A stretch of 6,554 nucleotides of DNA from Hyphomicrobiales bacterium (lineage in GTDB: Bacteria; Pseudomonadota; Alphaproteobacteria; Rhizobiales; Xanthobacteraceae). The notes beneath the pieces were generated by a model, which was not told where the DNA came from, did not search any database, and saw nothing but the letters and a program-made list of their open reading frames with translations. The translations under genes and the position numbers were made by a program. Shown here piece after piece: positions 1 to 5,782 of the stretch (within the stretch, counting starts at the first letter, position 1; every line of letters begins with the position of its first letter). The stretch lies in NCBI GenBank assembly GCA_016201085.1, contig JACQDO010000045.1, positions 1-6,554 of the forward strand. The letters are read 5' to 3'.

Positions 1-246
1 ATCGCGGCCGGCTTCGACCTGATCTGGTTCGGCATCTACATCGTGCTGGTGGTGGAGATGGCGCAGATCACGCCGCCGGTCGGTTTCAATCTCTATGTCC
101 TGCAAGGCATGACCGGCCGCAACATTTTTACCATCGGCGCCTATGCGCTGCCGCTGTTCTTCTTGATGTGCGTCGCGGTGGTGCTGGTGGCGATGTTCCC
201 CGGCATCGCGCTGTGGCTGCCCTCGACCATGCTGGATGTGAAGTAG
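1..246 (+). CDS. dctM: TRAP transporter large permease (DctM family), C-terminal fragment
   Basis: This is the last 81 residues of an integral inner-membrane protein; the 5' part lies outside the window. The reading frame is open from base 1 to a TAG at 244-246. The fragment carries MAQITPPVGFNLYVLQG (residues 20-36), which matches the conserved ITPPVG-N-hV-QG stretch near the end of DctM proteins. It ends with a hydrophobic helix at about residues 47-72 and a short tail. In the family, the large permease carries the solute across the inner membrane with Na+ or H+ and works with a small DctQ subunit and a periplasmic binding protein. Neither DctQ nor a DctP-type binding protein is visible. 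Instead a Bug-type binding protein starts 15 nt downstream, so the two are probably one operon. Substrate cannot be told. The family call is firm; a fused DctQ-DctM protein cannot be excluded. Confidence 0.85.
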   Translation: MAAGFDLIWFGIYIVLVVEMAQITPPVGFNLYVLQGMTGRNIFTIGAYALPLFFLMCVAVVLVAMFPGIALWLPSTMLDVK

Positions 247-248
247 CG

Positions 249-255
249 AAGGAGG
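249..255 (+). promoter_or_regulatory. Strong Shine-Dalgarno sequence deciding a GTG start
   Basis: AAGGAGG ends six bases before the GTG at 262. It supports that non-ATG start, as does the textbook signal peptide that begins there. Confidence 0.8.
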
Positions 256-261
256 ACTGCT

Positions 262-1230
262 GTGAGGAAACTTCTGCCGCTCGCTTTGGCGCTGTTCGCA
301 TTCGTACCGGATGTGTCGGCGCAGGATTATCCCAACCGCGTCATCACGCTGGTGGCGCCCTATACGCCGGGCGGCCCGTCCGACACCACCGCGCGCATGA
401 TCGCCGGCCCGATGGCGAAAGCGCTCGGCCAGCAGATCGTCGTCGAGAACGTCACCGGCGCCGGCGGCACCATCGGCACCAACCGCGTCGCCAAGGCCAA
501 GCCCGACGGCTACACGCTGATGGTGTCCGGCTCGGCCACCCATGCCGCCGCCGAATTCCTCAGCAAGGACTTGCCGTACCGCTCGACCGATTTCGAGCAG
601 ATCGGCCTGATCAATGTTTCGCCGGTGGTGCTGGTGGCGCGCAGCGCGGTGCCGGCCAACACGCTGAAGGAATTCGTCGACTATCTGAAAGCCAACGAGA
701 TGAAAGTCACCGAGGCGGACGCCGGCGTCGGCTCGATCTCCAATCTCGCCTGCTCGGTGTTCCACGCGCTAACGGATGTGCACCCGACGGTCGCCTCCTA
801 TCGCGGCACGCCGCAGGCGACCATGGATCTGGTGGCCGGCAATGTCGACTTCGGCTGCAACCAGATCGTCAACATCGTGCAGCACGTGCAGACCGGCAAG
901 CTCAAGGCCTATGCCGTGACCGGCGACAAGCGCTCGCCGATGCTGCCGGATGTGCCGACCACCGCCGAGGCCGGCATGCCGGCGTTCAATCTCACGGTCT
1001 GGTTCGGCCTCTCAGCCCCCAAGGGCACGCCGGCGCCGGTCGTCGCCAAGCTCAATGAGGCTTTGAACGTGGCGCTGAGCGATCCCGACGTGGTCAAGCG
1101 GTTCGCCGATCTCGGCTATACGGTGCCGCCGCCGGCGGAGCGCGGCACCGCCCATTTCGACAAATTGTACAAGGATGAAGTCGTGCTGTGGGCCAAGGTG
1201 CTCGGCGGCCTCGGCCTCGGCAAGAAGTAA
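262..1230 (+). CDS. Secreted TctC/Bug-family solute-binding protein
   Basis: A 322-residue protein of normal length for the Bug (TctC, PF03401-type) family, starting at GTG 262. Residues 1-20 form a signal peptide: basic MRK, a hydrophobic core, and a V-S-A site before Gln21, so the mature protein is periplasmic. Family landmarks run in order: PYTPGGPSD (33-41), the loop that binds the carboxylate ligand; ENVTGAGGTIG (62-72); KAKPDGYTL (78-86); the GVGSISNLA region (155-163); YRGTPQATMDLVAGNVDF (180-197); DVPTTAEAGMP (230-240); and WFGLSAPKGTP (247-257). Bug proteins bind small carboxylates, dicarboxylates, aromatic acids or amides, usually for a TctAB transporter. Here the upstream neighbour is a TRAP large permease, so the binding protein may serve a non-standard partner or a TctAB encoded elsewhere. 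The ligand cannot be predicted from sequence. The end is in frame with the next gene (see findings). Confidence 0.93.
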   Translation: MRKLLPLALALFAFVPDVSAQDYPNRVITLVAPYTPGGPSDTTARMIAGPMAKALGQQIVVENVTGAGGTIGTNRVAKAKPDGYTLMVSGSATHAAAEFLSKDLPYRSTDFEQIGLINVSPVVLVARSAVPANTLKEFVDYLKANEMKVTEADAGVGSISNLACSVFHALTDVHPTVASYRGTPQATMDLVAGNVDFGCNQIVNIVQHVQTGKLKAYAVTGDKRSPMLPDVPTTAEAGMPAFNLTVWFGLSAPKGTPAPVVAKLNEALNVALSDPDVVKRFADLGYTVPPPAERGTAHFDKLYKDEVVLWAKVLGGLGLGKK

Positions 1231-1242
1231 TCGCCCGCCCGC

Positions 1243-2169
1243 ATGAGCGAAACCTGGCAGCCGCGGCGCGCGGTGCAGATCGTCGCCGGCACGCCGCCCG
1301 GCGGCGGCCTCGATCGCGTGGCGCGCGCGCTGGCGCAGGCGATCGGGCAGGCCGGCGCGCTCGGCGTGCCGGTGGAGGTGGTCAATGTGGCGGGCGACGG
1401 CGCGCGGCGCGCCTGGACGCACTTCGTCGACCAGCATCCAGGCAATGCGCATGTGCTGTCGATCAGCTCGCCTAACCTCACCACCGACTATCTCGCCGGC
1501 ATCGCCGACTTCGAGCACAGCAAGTACACGGCCATCGCCACGCTGGTGACCGAATACATCGTCTTCGCGGTCGCGGCCAACTCAGACATCAAAATCGGTG
1601 CCGATCTCATCGCGCGCCTGGGCGCTGCGCCGCGCCAGGTCACCGTCGCGCTGTCGACCGCGCTCGGCAATCCGAATCATGTCGCGCTCGCCAAGCTGAC
1701 GCGCGTGGCCGGCGGCAATATCGGCGCGCCGGCGATCCGTGTGTTCGACAGCGCGCTCGATGCGGTGGCCGACGTGGTGGCGGGCAAGGCCGACGTCTGC
1801 GCCGTCACCGCCGCCAGCGTATTGAAGGAGCTTGAGGCCTCCCGCGTGCGTGTGCTGGCGATCTCGGCGCCGGCGCGGCTCACGGGCAGCTTCGCCGAGG
1901 TGCCGACCTGGAAGGAACTCGGCGTCGACTGCGCGATCGGCGCCTGGCGCGGCGTCAGCGCACCGGCCGCTGTCCCGCCGGCGCAGGTCGAGTTCTGGCA
2001 GGGTATTATCGCCGACGCCACCGGGCAGCCGGTCTGGCGCGAGGCGCTGGCGCGGCTCAATTGGTCGCCGATGCTGCGCGTGGGCGCCGACTTGCGCGAA
2101 TATTTGGCGCAGGAGCGCGCGGAATTCGTCGCGGTGCTGGGCGCACTGGGCCTGCTCAAGCGGCACTAG
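1243..2169 (+). CDS. Diverged TctC/Bug-family protein without signal peptide
   Basis: A 308-residue protein with the Bug fold along its whole length. Landmarks are GTPPGGGLD (16-24), a LGNPNH segment (141-146) at the place of the family's G-S-x-x-H motif, VAGKADV (179-185), EVPTWKELGVD (219-229) and WRGVSAPAAVP (235-245). The ENxxGAGG loop present in its upstream neighbour is replaced by VNVAGDGARRAW (47-58), so ligand contacts should differ. The start falls where the mature part of a Bug protein begins: RRAVQIVAG corresponds to NRVITLVAP just after the neighbour's signal cleavage site. The only upstream in-frame codons after the preceding TAA are TCG CCC GCC CGC, so no secretion signal can be encoded. 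No good Shine-Dalgarno is seen; the nearest purine run is AAGAAG at 1222-1227. It may be a cytoplasmic binding or sensor protein, or half of a broken tandem fusion. Its stop codon lies in the repeat at 2166-2271. Confidence 0.85.
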   Translation: MSETWQPRRAVQIVAGTPPGGGLDRVARALAQAIGQAGALGVPVEVVNVAGDGARRAWTHFVDQHPGNAHVLSISSPNLTTDYLAGIADFEHSKYTAIATLVTEYIVFAVAANSDIKIGADLIARLGAAPRQVTVALSTALGNPNHVALAKLTRVAGGNIGAPAIRVFDSALDAVADVVAGKADVCAVTAASVLKELEASRVRVLAISAPARLTGSFAEVPTWKELGVDCAIGAWRGVSAPAAVPPAQVEFWQGIIADATGQPVWREALARLNWSPMLRVGADLREYLAQERAEFVAVLGALGLLKRH

Positions 2170-2271
2170 AGCATTTTCCGGCGAAGTGGGAACCGGTTCG
2201 CCGTAGAAAATGCGACCAAATAAGGAATCTAGAGCGCGTTTCCGATTCAATCGAAACGGAACGCGCTCTAG
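2166..2271. repeat. RIME-like composite palindromic repeat (two palindromes)
   Basis: A 106-nt unit bounded by CTAGAGC (2166-2172) and its inverse GCTCTAG (2265-2271). Palindrome 1: GCATTTTC-CGGCGAA (2171-2185) pairs with TTCGCCG-TA-GAAAATGC (2197-2213), a 15-bp stem with a 2-nt bulge and an 11-nt loop. Palindrome 2 (2229-2271): CTAGAGCGCGTT pairs perfectly with AACGCGCTCTAG, and the interior can pair further around GATTCAATC. Two large palindromes in roughly a hundred bases is the architecture I recall for Rhizobium-specific intergenic mosaic elements, which are scattered in many copies in Hyphomicrobiales genomes. Only one copy lies here, so repeat status rests on recognition, not on copies counted. 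In the transcript it could act as an mRNA-stabilising or attenuating structure after the transporter operon. It overlaps the end of the preceding CDS by four bases. Confidence 0.75.
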
Positions 2272-2311
2272 CCAGGCTCCGCGCAAGGATTATTTAAGGC
2301 GATGCGTTAAA

Positions 2312-2318
2312 CTGTCAC
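2312..2318 (+). promoter_or_regulatory. Possible single Pho-box half-site
   Basis: CTGTCAC resembles the 7-base PhoB half-site CTGTCAT and lies 10 nt upstream of a TATGCT -10 candidate, ahead of a phoH-family gene. The adjacent 7-mers at the required 11-bp periodicity (GATGCGT upstream, ATCAATT downstream) match poorly. A full Pho box is therefore not present; this is a weak candidate only. Confidence 0.15.
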
Positions 2319-2521
2319 GCGAATCAATTATGCTGGATTTCAGCATGACGATTTGTGCGGTTGCTAAGCGATGAGCAGACCGACGTATCCTCGCACGGGA
2401 TACCCAGGTTTCGCGCTCGCCCGACCCGCTGTCTGCCGAACATCTCCCACTCTGGCAAAATCCACCGGCGCCGCGCCCGCGCGCGGCGTGCTGGCGCATG
2501 ACCCGTATATCTTAAAGCAGC

Positions 2522-2530
2522 AAAAGGAGA
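2522..2530 (+). promoter_or_regulatory. Shine-Dalgarno sequence deciding the TTG start of phoH
   Basis: AAAAGGAGA ends six bases before TTG 2537. An in-frame TAA at 2513-2515 excludes earlier starts, and the next in-frame ATG is not until 2696, so this site fixes the start. Confidence 0.75.
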
Positions 2531-2536
2531 CCGGCC

Positions 2537-3301
2537 TTGGGTAGACAATTCAGCCAACGGCACTTCAACAACAAGCAATTCAGCAAGAAACGCCGGCGCA
2601 ATGGGAGGGCGTTCGAGACGGCGGAGATCATCGAATTCCAGGGTTCCAAGTTCGAGGCCGAGCGCGCGCTGCCGCCGATCAAGCCGCTCAACCCGATGCA
2701 GGCGAATTACCTCGCCGCGCTGCGCGGCAGCCCGCAGGTGATCGTGCTGGGGCCGGCCGGCACCGGCAAGACCTGGCTGGCCGCCACTTATGCCGCCGAT
2801 CTTCTGCGCAACCGGCAGATCGACAAGATCATCCTCACGCGGCCGAACGTGCCGTGCGGACGTTCGCTGGGATATTTTCCCGGCACCCTGGAGGACAAAT
2901 TCGCGCCCTGGGCGGTGCCGGTGGCGGAAGCGATCAAGGAGCGCATCGGCAAGGCGGCTTACGAGATCGCGCTCAAGAACGGCGGCATCGAGCTGGTGCC
3001 GTTCGAAGTGATGCGCGGCCGCTCCTGGAAAAACGCCTTCGTGCTGTTCGACGAGGCGCAGAACGCGACGCCGGCCGAGATCAAGACCTTCCTCACCCGC
3101 ATCGGCGAAAGTTGCAGCGTGGTGATCAACGGCGACGTCAGCCAATGCGACCTCAATGAGGCCAGCGGGTTGCGCACGGTCATCCACCTGGTCAAGTCGC
3201 AGCTGCTGGCGGTGCCGGTGATCGAATTCACAAAGGCCGACATCGTCCGCTCGGGCGCCTGCGCCATGTGGGTGCGCGCCTTCGACGAGGCCAATTTGTA
3301 G
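2537..3301 (+). CDS. phoH: PhoH-family P-loop ATPase
   Basis: A 254-residue cytoplasmic protein starting at TTG. A basic, probably flexible N-terminus (about residues 1-35, including KKRRRNGR) precedes a single PhoH domain. Walker A is GPAGTGKT (72-79). TRPNVPCGRSLGYFPGTLEDK (101-121) is the PhoH signature after strand 2. Walker B is FVLFDEAQN (168-176). TFLTRIG (184-190) and VVINGDVSQCDL (195-206, sensor-like) follow, and the domain ends at FTKADIVRSG (231-240). The NVPxGxSLGxFPGTxEEKxAPW pattern is closer to the short E. coli PhoH type than to YbeZ, and no ybeY follows, so this is not the ybeZ-ybeY locus. PhoH proteins are helicase-like NTPases linked to RNA metabolism; E. coli phoH is phosphate-starvation induced, but the precise reaction is unsettled. 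No PIN or KH domain is present. It appears monocistronic, flanked by non-coding DNA on both sides. Confidence 0.92.
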   Translation: MGRQFSQRHFNNKQFSKKRRRNGRAFETAEIIEFQGSKFEAERALPPIKPLNPMQANYLAALRGSPQVIVLGPAGTGKTWLAATYAADLLRNRQIDKIILTRPNVPCGRSLGYFPGTLEDKFAPWAVPVAEAIKERIGKAAYEIALKNGGIELVPFEVMRGRSWKNAFVLFDEAQNATPAEIKTFLTRIGESCSVVINGDVSQCDLNEASGLRTVIHLVKSQLLAVPVIEFTKADIVRSGACAMWVRAFDEANL

Positions 3302-3475
3302 CGCGGCCAGACGTTCCAGCACGGTCCGGCCGCCGCGCCGGCTCAAAGCCGAACGGCGTTTCGCCCGTAACGCATTGATCTGGCTCACATTGCTATTTTG
3401 CGATGTGTCAAAACGGTGCGCGTACCGCTGCGGTATTTTGTGACCCAACTCGTTTTCGGGAAGGCGCATGAAACC
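3302..3475 (+). other. Intergenic region: end of phoH and upstream region of the exporter cassette
   Basis: A 174-nt gap. Just after phoH there are short, partly competing GC-rich inverted repeats: CCGGC-6 nt-GCCGG (3326-3341), CGGCT-CAA-AGCCG (3339-3351) and GGCG-TTT-CGCC (3355-3365). They could end the phoH transcript, possibly Rho-dependently, since no T run follows. Further on, a small TACCG-CTG-CGGTA hairpin (3423-3435) is followed by TTTT. A purine run GGGAAGG (3458-3464) lies 11 nt before the adaptor ATG and is a poorly spaced ribosome site. No clear sigma70 promoter could be picked out. Confidence 0.4.
3375..3388 (+). promoter_or_regulatory. Possible FNR/FixK-like binding site
   Basis: TTGATCTGGCTCAC keeps a perfect left half (TTGAT) of the TTGAT-N4-ATCAA box recognised by FNR/FixK-type regulators, with three of five matches in the right half. 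It is centred about 94 nt before the adaptor start codon, an acceptable place for control of the exporter cassette. The imperfect right half makes chance a real alternative. Confidence 0.22.
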
Positions 3476-4636
3476 ATGAACCGGCAACGCCTGTTGCTCA
3501 CGATCGTGCCCGCGCTGCTTATTGCCGCCGGGGCGATTGTCTGGGCGATGTTTTTCCGTGCGATCGATGTGCAGGTCGCGCATCCCGAGCGCGACGTCAT
3601 GGTGCAAGTGTTCGGCCTCGGCACGGTCGAGGCGCGGGTCACCTCACAGATCGGCTTTAAGATTTCTGGCGTCCTGGTCGATCTTCGCGCCGATGTCGGC
3701 GATCGCGTTGCCAAGGGCGCCGTTTTGGCGCGCCTCGACGATCGTGAGCAAAGGGCCCAAGTCGCTCGCGCGGAAGCAGCGGTGGACCAGGCCGAGGCCA
3801 ATTTGCAACGATCTACTGCGAGCGTCGCGAAGGCAACGGCGACTTATGGCAATGCCAAGAGGATCAACGAACGCCAACAAAAGCTCGTGAAGACAAACGC
3901 GGCCTCGGTTGAAGCTGCTGAGACCGCGCAGGCGACTGAAGACGCGGCGCTTGCGGATTTGAACTTGGCGAAGAGCGACGTTCTAGTGGCCAAAGCCGCT
4001 ATCAGCGATGCTAAGGCGCAAGAGCAGCAGCAAACTGCCACACTGTATTTTCACACCCTCGCTGCGCCCTATGACGCCATGGTGACTACGCGGCAGAAGG
4101 AACTCGGCTCGGCTCTCAACGCGGGCCAGCCTGTGTTCACGCTGATCGATCCGAAATCGGTCTGGGTGCTCGCCTATATCGATGAGAGCAAAGCCGGGGA
4201 GATCGAAGTTGGGGAGCCCGCGGATATCGTGTTGCGATCCCATCCGAACCAGCGCCTGAAGGGGCAAGTGGTGCGCATCGAACCCGAGAGCGACCGCGTC
4301 AACGAAGAGCGCAAAGTCGAGATCGCGTTCGACGATATCCCGGCCTTTGCCAATCTCGGCGAGCAGGCCGAGGTCTACATCACCACGGTCCATCTGCCGC
4401 AGACCGTGTTGGTGCCGGAAGCGGCGATCGTCGGGCTCGGCAAGAACCGCGGCACCGTCTGGACGTTGGAAGACGGACATCTTCAGCAACGCGAGGTGAC
4501 GTTCGGACACCGGCTGCTCGACGGGCGGTATGAGATCGTCGGCGGCGTGCCGGACAAGGCCGCGATCGTCGCCAAATTGCGCGGCGGGCTGCGCGTCGGT
4601 CGCGCGGGCAAGATTGCGAAAGGGCCAGCCAAATGA
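3476..4636 (+). CDS. HlyD/DevB-type membrane-fusion (periplasmic adaptor) protein
   Basis: A 386-residue adaptor that should bridge the inner-membrane ABC permease and an outer-membrane channel. Residues 6-27 are one N-terminal membrane anchor after a basic MNRQR. Residues 47-89 form the first half of the biotinyl-lipoyl domain (KISGVLVDLRADVGDRVAKG). Residues 90-188 are Ala/Gln/Lys/Glu-rich with heptad character, giving an alpha-helical hairpin of coiled coils. Residues 189-226 close the lipoyl domain (LAAPYDAMV, GQPVFTLIDP), 228-305 form the beta-barrel (VWVLAYIDESKAGEIEVGEPADI), and 309-375 the membrane-proximal domain. I chose ATG 3476 because the anchor follows immediately; an ATG 78 nt upstream would add an unlikely extension and has no ribosome site. 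The stop overlaps the permease start (ATGA), implying translational coupling. Gene order adaptor-permease-ATPase matches cyanobacterial devBCA. Substrate unknown. Confidence 0.9.
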   Translation: MNRQRLLLTIVPALLIAAGAIVWAMFFRAIDVQVAHPERDVMVQVFGLGTVEARVTSQIGFKISGVLVDLRADVGDRVAKGAVLARLDDREQRAQVARAEAAVDQAEANLQRSTASVAKATATYGNAKRINERQQKLVKTNAASVEAAETAQATEDAALADLNLAKSDVLVAKAAISDAKAQEQQQTATLYFHTLAAPYDAMVTTRQKELGSALNAGQPVFTLIDPKSVWVLAYIDESKAGEIEVGEPADIVLRSHPNQRLKGQVVRIEPESDRVNEERKVEIAFDDIPAFANLGEQAEVYITTVHLPQTVLVPEAAIVGLGKNRGTVWTLEDGHLQQREVTFGHRLLDGRYEIVGGVPDKAAIVAKLRGGLRVGRAGKIAKGPAK

Positions 4637-5778
4637 ATCTGGCCTATCGGGATATCAAACATAATCTGCTGCGTTTCGTGCTGACCAATTTCGGGCTGAG
4701 CCTGCTGCTCGGCATCGTGATCATGATCACCGGTGTCTATGGCGGCCTGATCGACGACGCGTTGAAGCAGGCGCGCGCGGCCAATGCCGACCTGTGGGTT
4801 ATCGAGGATGGCACTAACGGCCCGTTCGCCGAGGCCTCGCGCATCGCCGGCGACACGCGCGAACTGGTGAGCCGCGTCTACGGCGTTGAGCGCGCCGGCT
4901 CCGTCACCTACCAGTCGGTGCAGACCGTCCTGAACGACAAGCCGCTGCGGATTTTCCTCATCGGCTACGAGCCGGGCCGGCCGGGCGGGCCGCATAAGCT
5001 GGCGGCCGGTCGCGAGCTCATGCGCAGCCACTATGAGATGATCGTGGATCGGTCCGCCGGTCTCGCCATCGGTCAGGAGGTCCCGCTCGGCACGCACGGC
5101 CACAAGTTCACGGTGGTCGGATCGATGCGTGACGAGGTCACCTCGTCAGGCGATCCGGTCGCCTATATCACGCTGCGCGACGCCCAAGTGCTGCAATTCG
5201 AATCCGCCCCGCCGGCGGCGCGGCGCGAGCTTGCGCGCGGCGGGCTTTTGCAATCCAACGATCAGGTCAATGCCATTATCGCCAAGGTGTCGCCTTTCGT
5301 GCCGGTCAACGAGGTGGCGGCCGCGCTGTCACGCTGGAAGCATCTCTCGGCGCCCACGCAGGAGCAGCAGGAAACGCTGCTGAGCAAGTTCGTCATCGAG
5401 CGGGCGCGCAAGCAACAAGGCCTGATCATGGTGCTGCTGGTGATCGTCTCCGCTGTGATCATCGCCCTGATCATCTACACGCTGACCATGGACAAGGTGC
5501 GCTCCATCGCCACGCTCAAGTTTGTCGGCGCACCGGACCGCACCATCATCGGCCTCATCGTGCAGCAAGCGCTGTCGATGGGCATCTTCGGCTACTTCAC
5601 CGGACTGGCGCTGGTGCTTGTGTTCAAGCCGTATTTTCCGCGCCGGCTAGTGCTCGACCCCGAGAGTGTCGCGATCGTGTTCGTCATCACCATCGTGGTC
5701 TGCCTGCTCGCAAGCACGCTCGGCATCCGACTGGCGCTCAAGGTCGATCCAGCCGAAGCGCTCGCCAGTTCGGGCTGA
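4633..5778 (+). CDS. ABC exporter permease, FtsX/MacB fold (DevC-like)
   Basis: A 381-residue inner-membrane protein with the four-helix FtsX/MacB layout. Transmembrane helix 1 is at about residues 15-37, a large periplasmic domain spans about 40-260, and three C-terminal helices lie at about 263-285, 305-331 and 345-367. The cytoplasmic segment MDKVRSIATLKFVGAPDRTI (286-305) between helices 2 and 3 is the usual E-R-x-x-E-I-A-x-L-K-A-x-G coupling motif that contacts the ATPase. The C-terminus KVDPAEALASSG (370-381) is the conserved DPxxAL tail. No ATPase domain is fused, unlike MacB; the ATPase is the next gene. The start codon overlaps the adaptor stop, with AAAGGG (4619-4624) eight bases upstream as a ribosome site. 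Such permeases are mechanotransmitters that drive the adaptor/outer-membrane channel rather than classic channels. Lipid or glycolipid, peptide or drug export are all possible. Confidence 0.9.
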   Translation: MNLAYRDIKHNLLRFVLTNFGLSLLLGIVIMITGVYGGLIDDALKQARAANADLWVIEDGTNGPFAEASRIAGDTRELVSRVYGVERAGSVTYQSVQTVLNDKPLRIFLIGYEPGRPGGPHKLAAGRELMRSHYEMIVDRSAGLAIGQEVPLGTHGHKFTVVGSMRDEVTSSGDPVAYITLRDAQVLQFESAPPAARRELARGGLLQSNDQVNAIIAKVSPFVPVNEVAAALSRWKHLSAPTQEQQETLLSKFVIERARKQQGLIMVLLVIVSAVIIALIIYTLTMDKVRSIATLKFVGAPDRTIIGLIVQQALSMGIFGYFTGLALVLVFKPYFPRRLVLDPESVAIVFVITIVVCLLASTLGIRLALKVDPAEALASSG

Positions 5779-5782
5779 CATC

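Larger units (their letters stand above)
2272..2536 (+). promoter_or_regulatory. Presumed promoter and structured leader region of phoH
   Basis: A 265-nt non-coding stretch. Its first part (about 2285-2360) is clearly richer in A+T than its surroundings, as expected for a promoter. A weak sigma70-like pair is TTAAAC (2307-2312) and TATGCT (2329-2334) with 16-nt spacing. Four inverted repeats follow: ATGCTG-5 nt-CAGCAT (2330-2346); GGTTGCT-8 nt-AGCA-G-ACC (2359-2381, one bulge); GTATCC-7 nt-GGATAC (2385-2403); and a strong CGCCGCGC-CCGC-GCGCGGCG (2469-2488). None is followed by a T run, so they do not look like intrinsic terminators. No convincing ORF on either strand fills the gap. That this is a 5' leader is inference. 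Confidence 0.45.

Noticed and set aside
168..1058. 296-codon open frame on the plus strand overlapping the DctM and Bug genes.
   Set aside because: Its translation is Arg/Gly/Ala-rich without any family features, and the other frame encodes a textbook Bug protein.
2166..2271. Repeat considered as an attachment site, CRISPR unit or small insertion sequence.
   Set aside because: There is a single copy with no spacers, no transposase and no flanking target duplication. The two-palindrome layout fits a RIME-type intergenic element better.
2469..2488. GC-rich 8-bp hairpin considered as an intrinsic terminator.
   Set aside because: No T run follows, and the phoH ribosome site comes 34 bases later. 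It is kept only as part of the possible leader structure.
2290..2499. 69-codon minus-strand open frame in the gap before phoH.
   Set aside because: No ribosome site, no recognisable domain, and Arg/Ala/Ser-rich composition. The inverted repeats in the same stretch better explain the sequence.
3398..3475. Longer adaptor start at ATG 3398, adding 26 residues.
   Set aside because: No ribosome site, and the extension would push the membrane anchor away from the N-terminus. ATG 3476 places a basic residue pair and anchor at the start, as in the family.
2324..3607. Very long open reading frame on the minus strand covering phoH (427 codons).
   Set aside because: It lies antisense to a clear PhoH gene with all ATPase motifs, has an Arg/His/Ala-rich, low-complexity-looking translation with no domain, and runs through intergenic DNA. 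It is a by-product of high GC.
5666..5782. Longer start for the ABC ATPase inside the permease gene.
   Set aside because: The additional residues are Ser/Arg-rich shadow translation of permease codons. ATG 5783 gives the normal N-terminus four bases after the permease stop.
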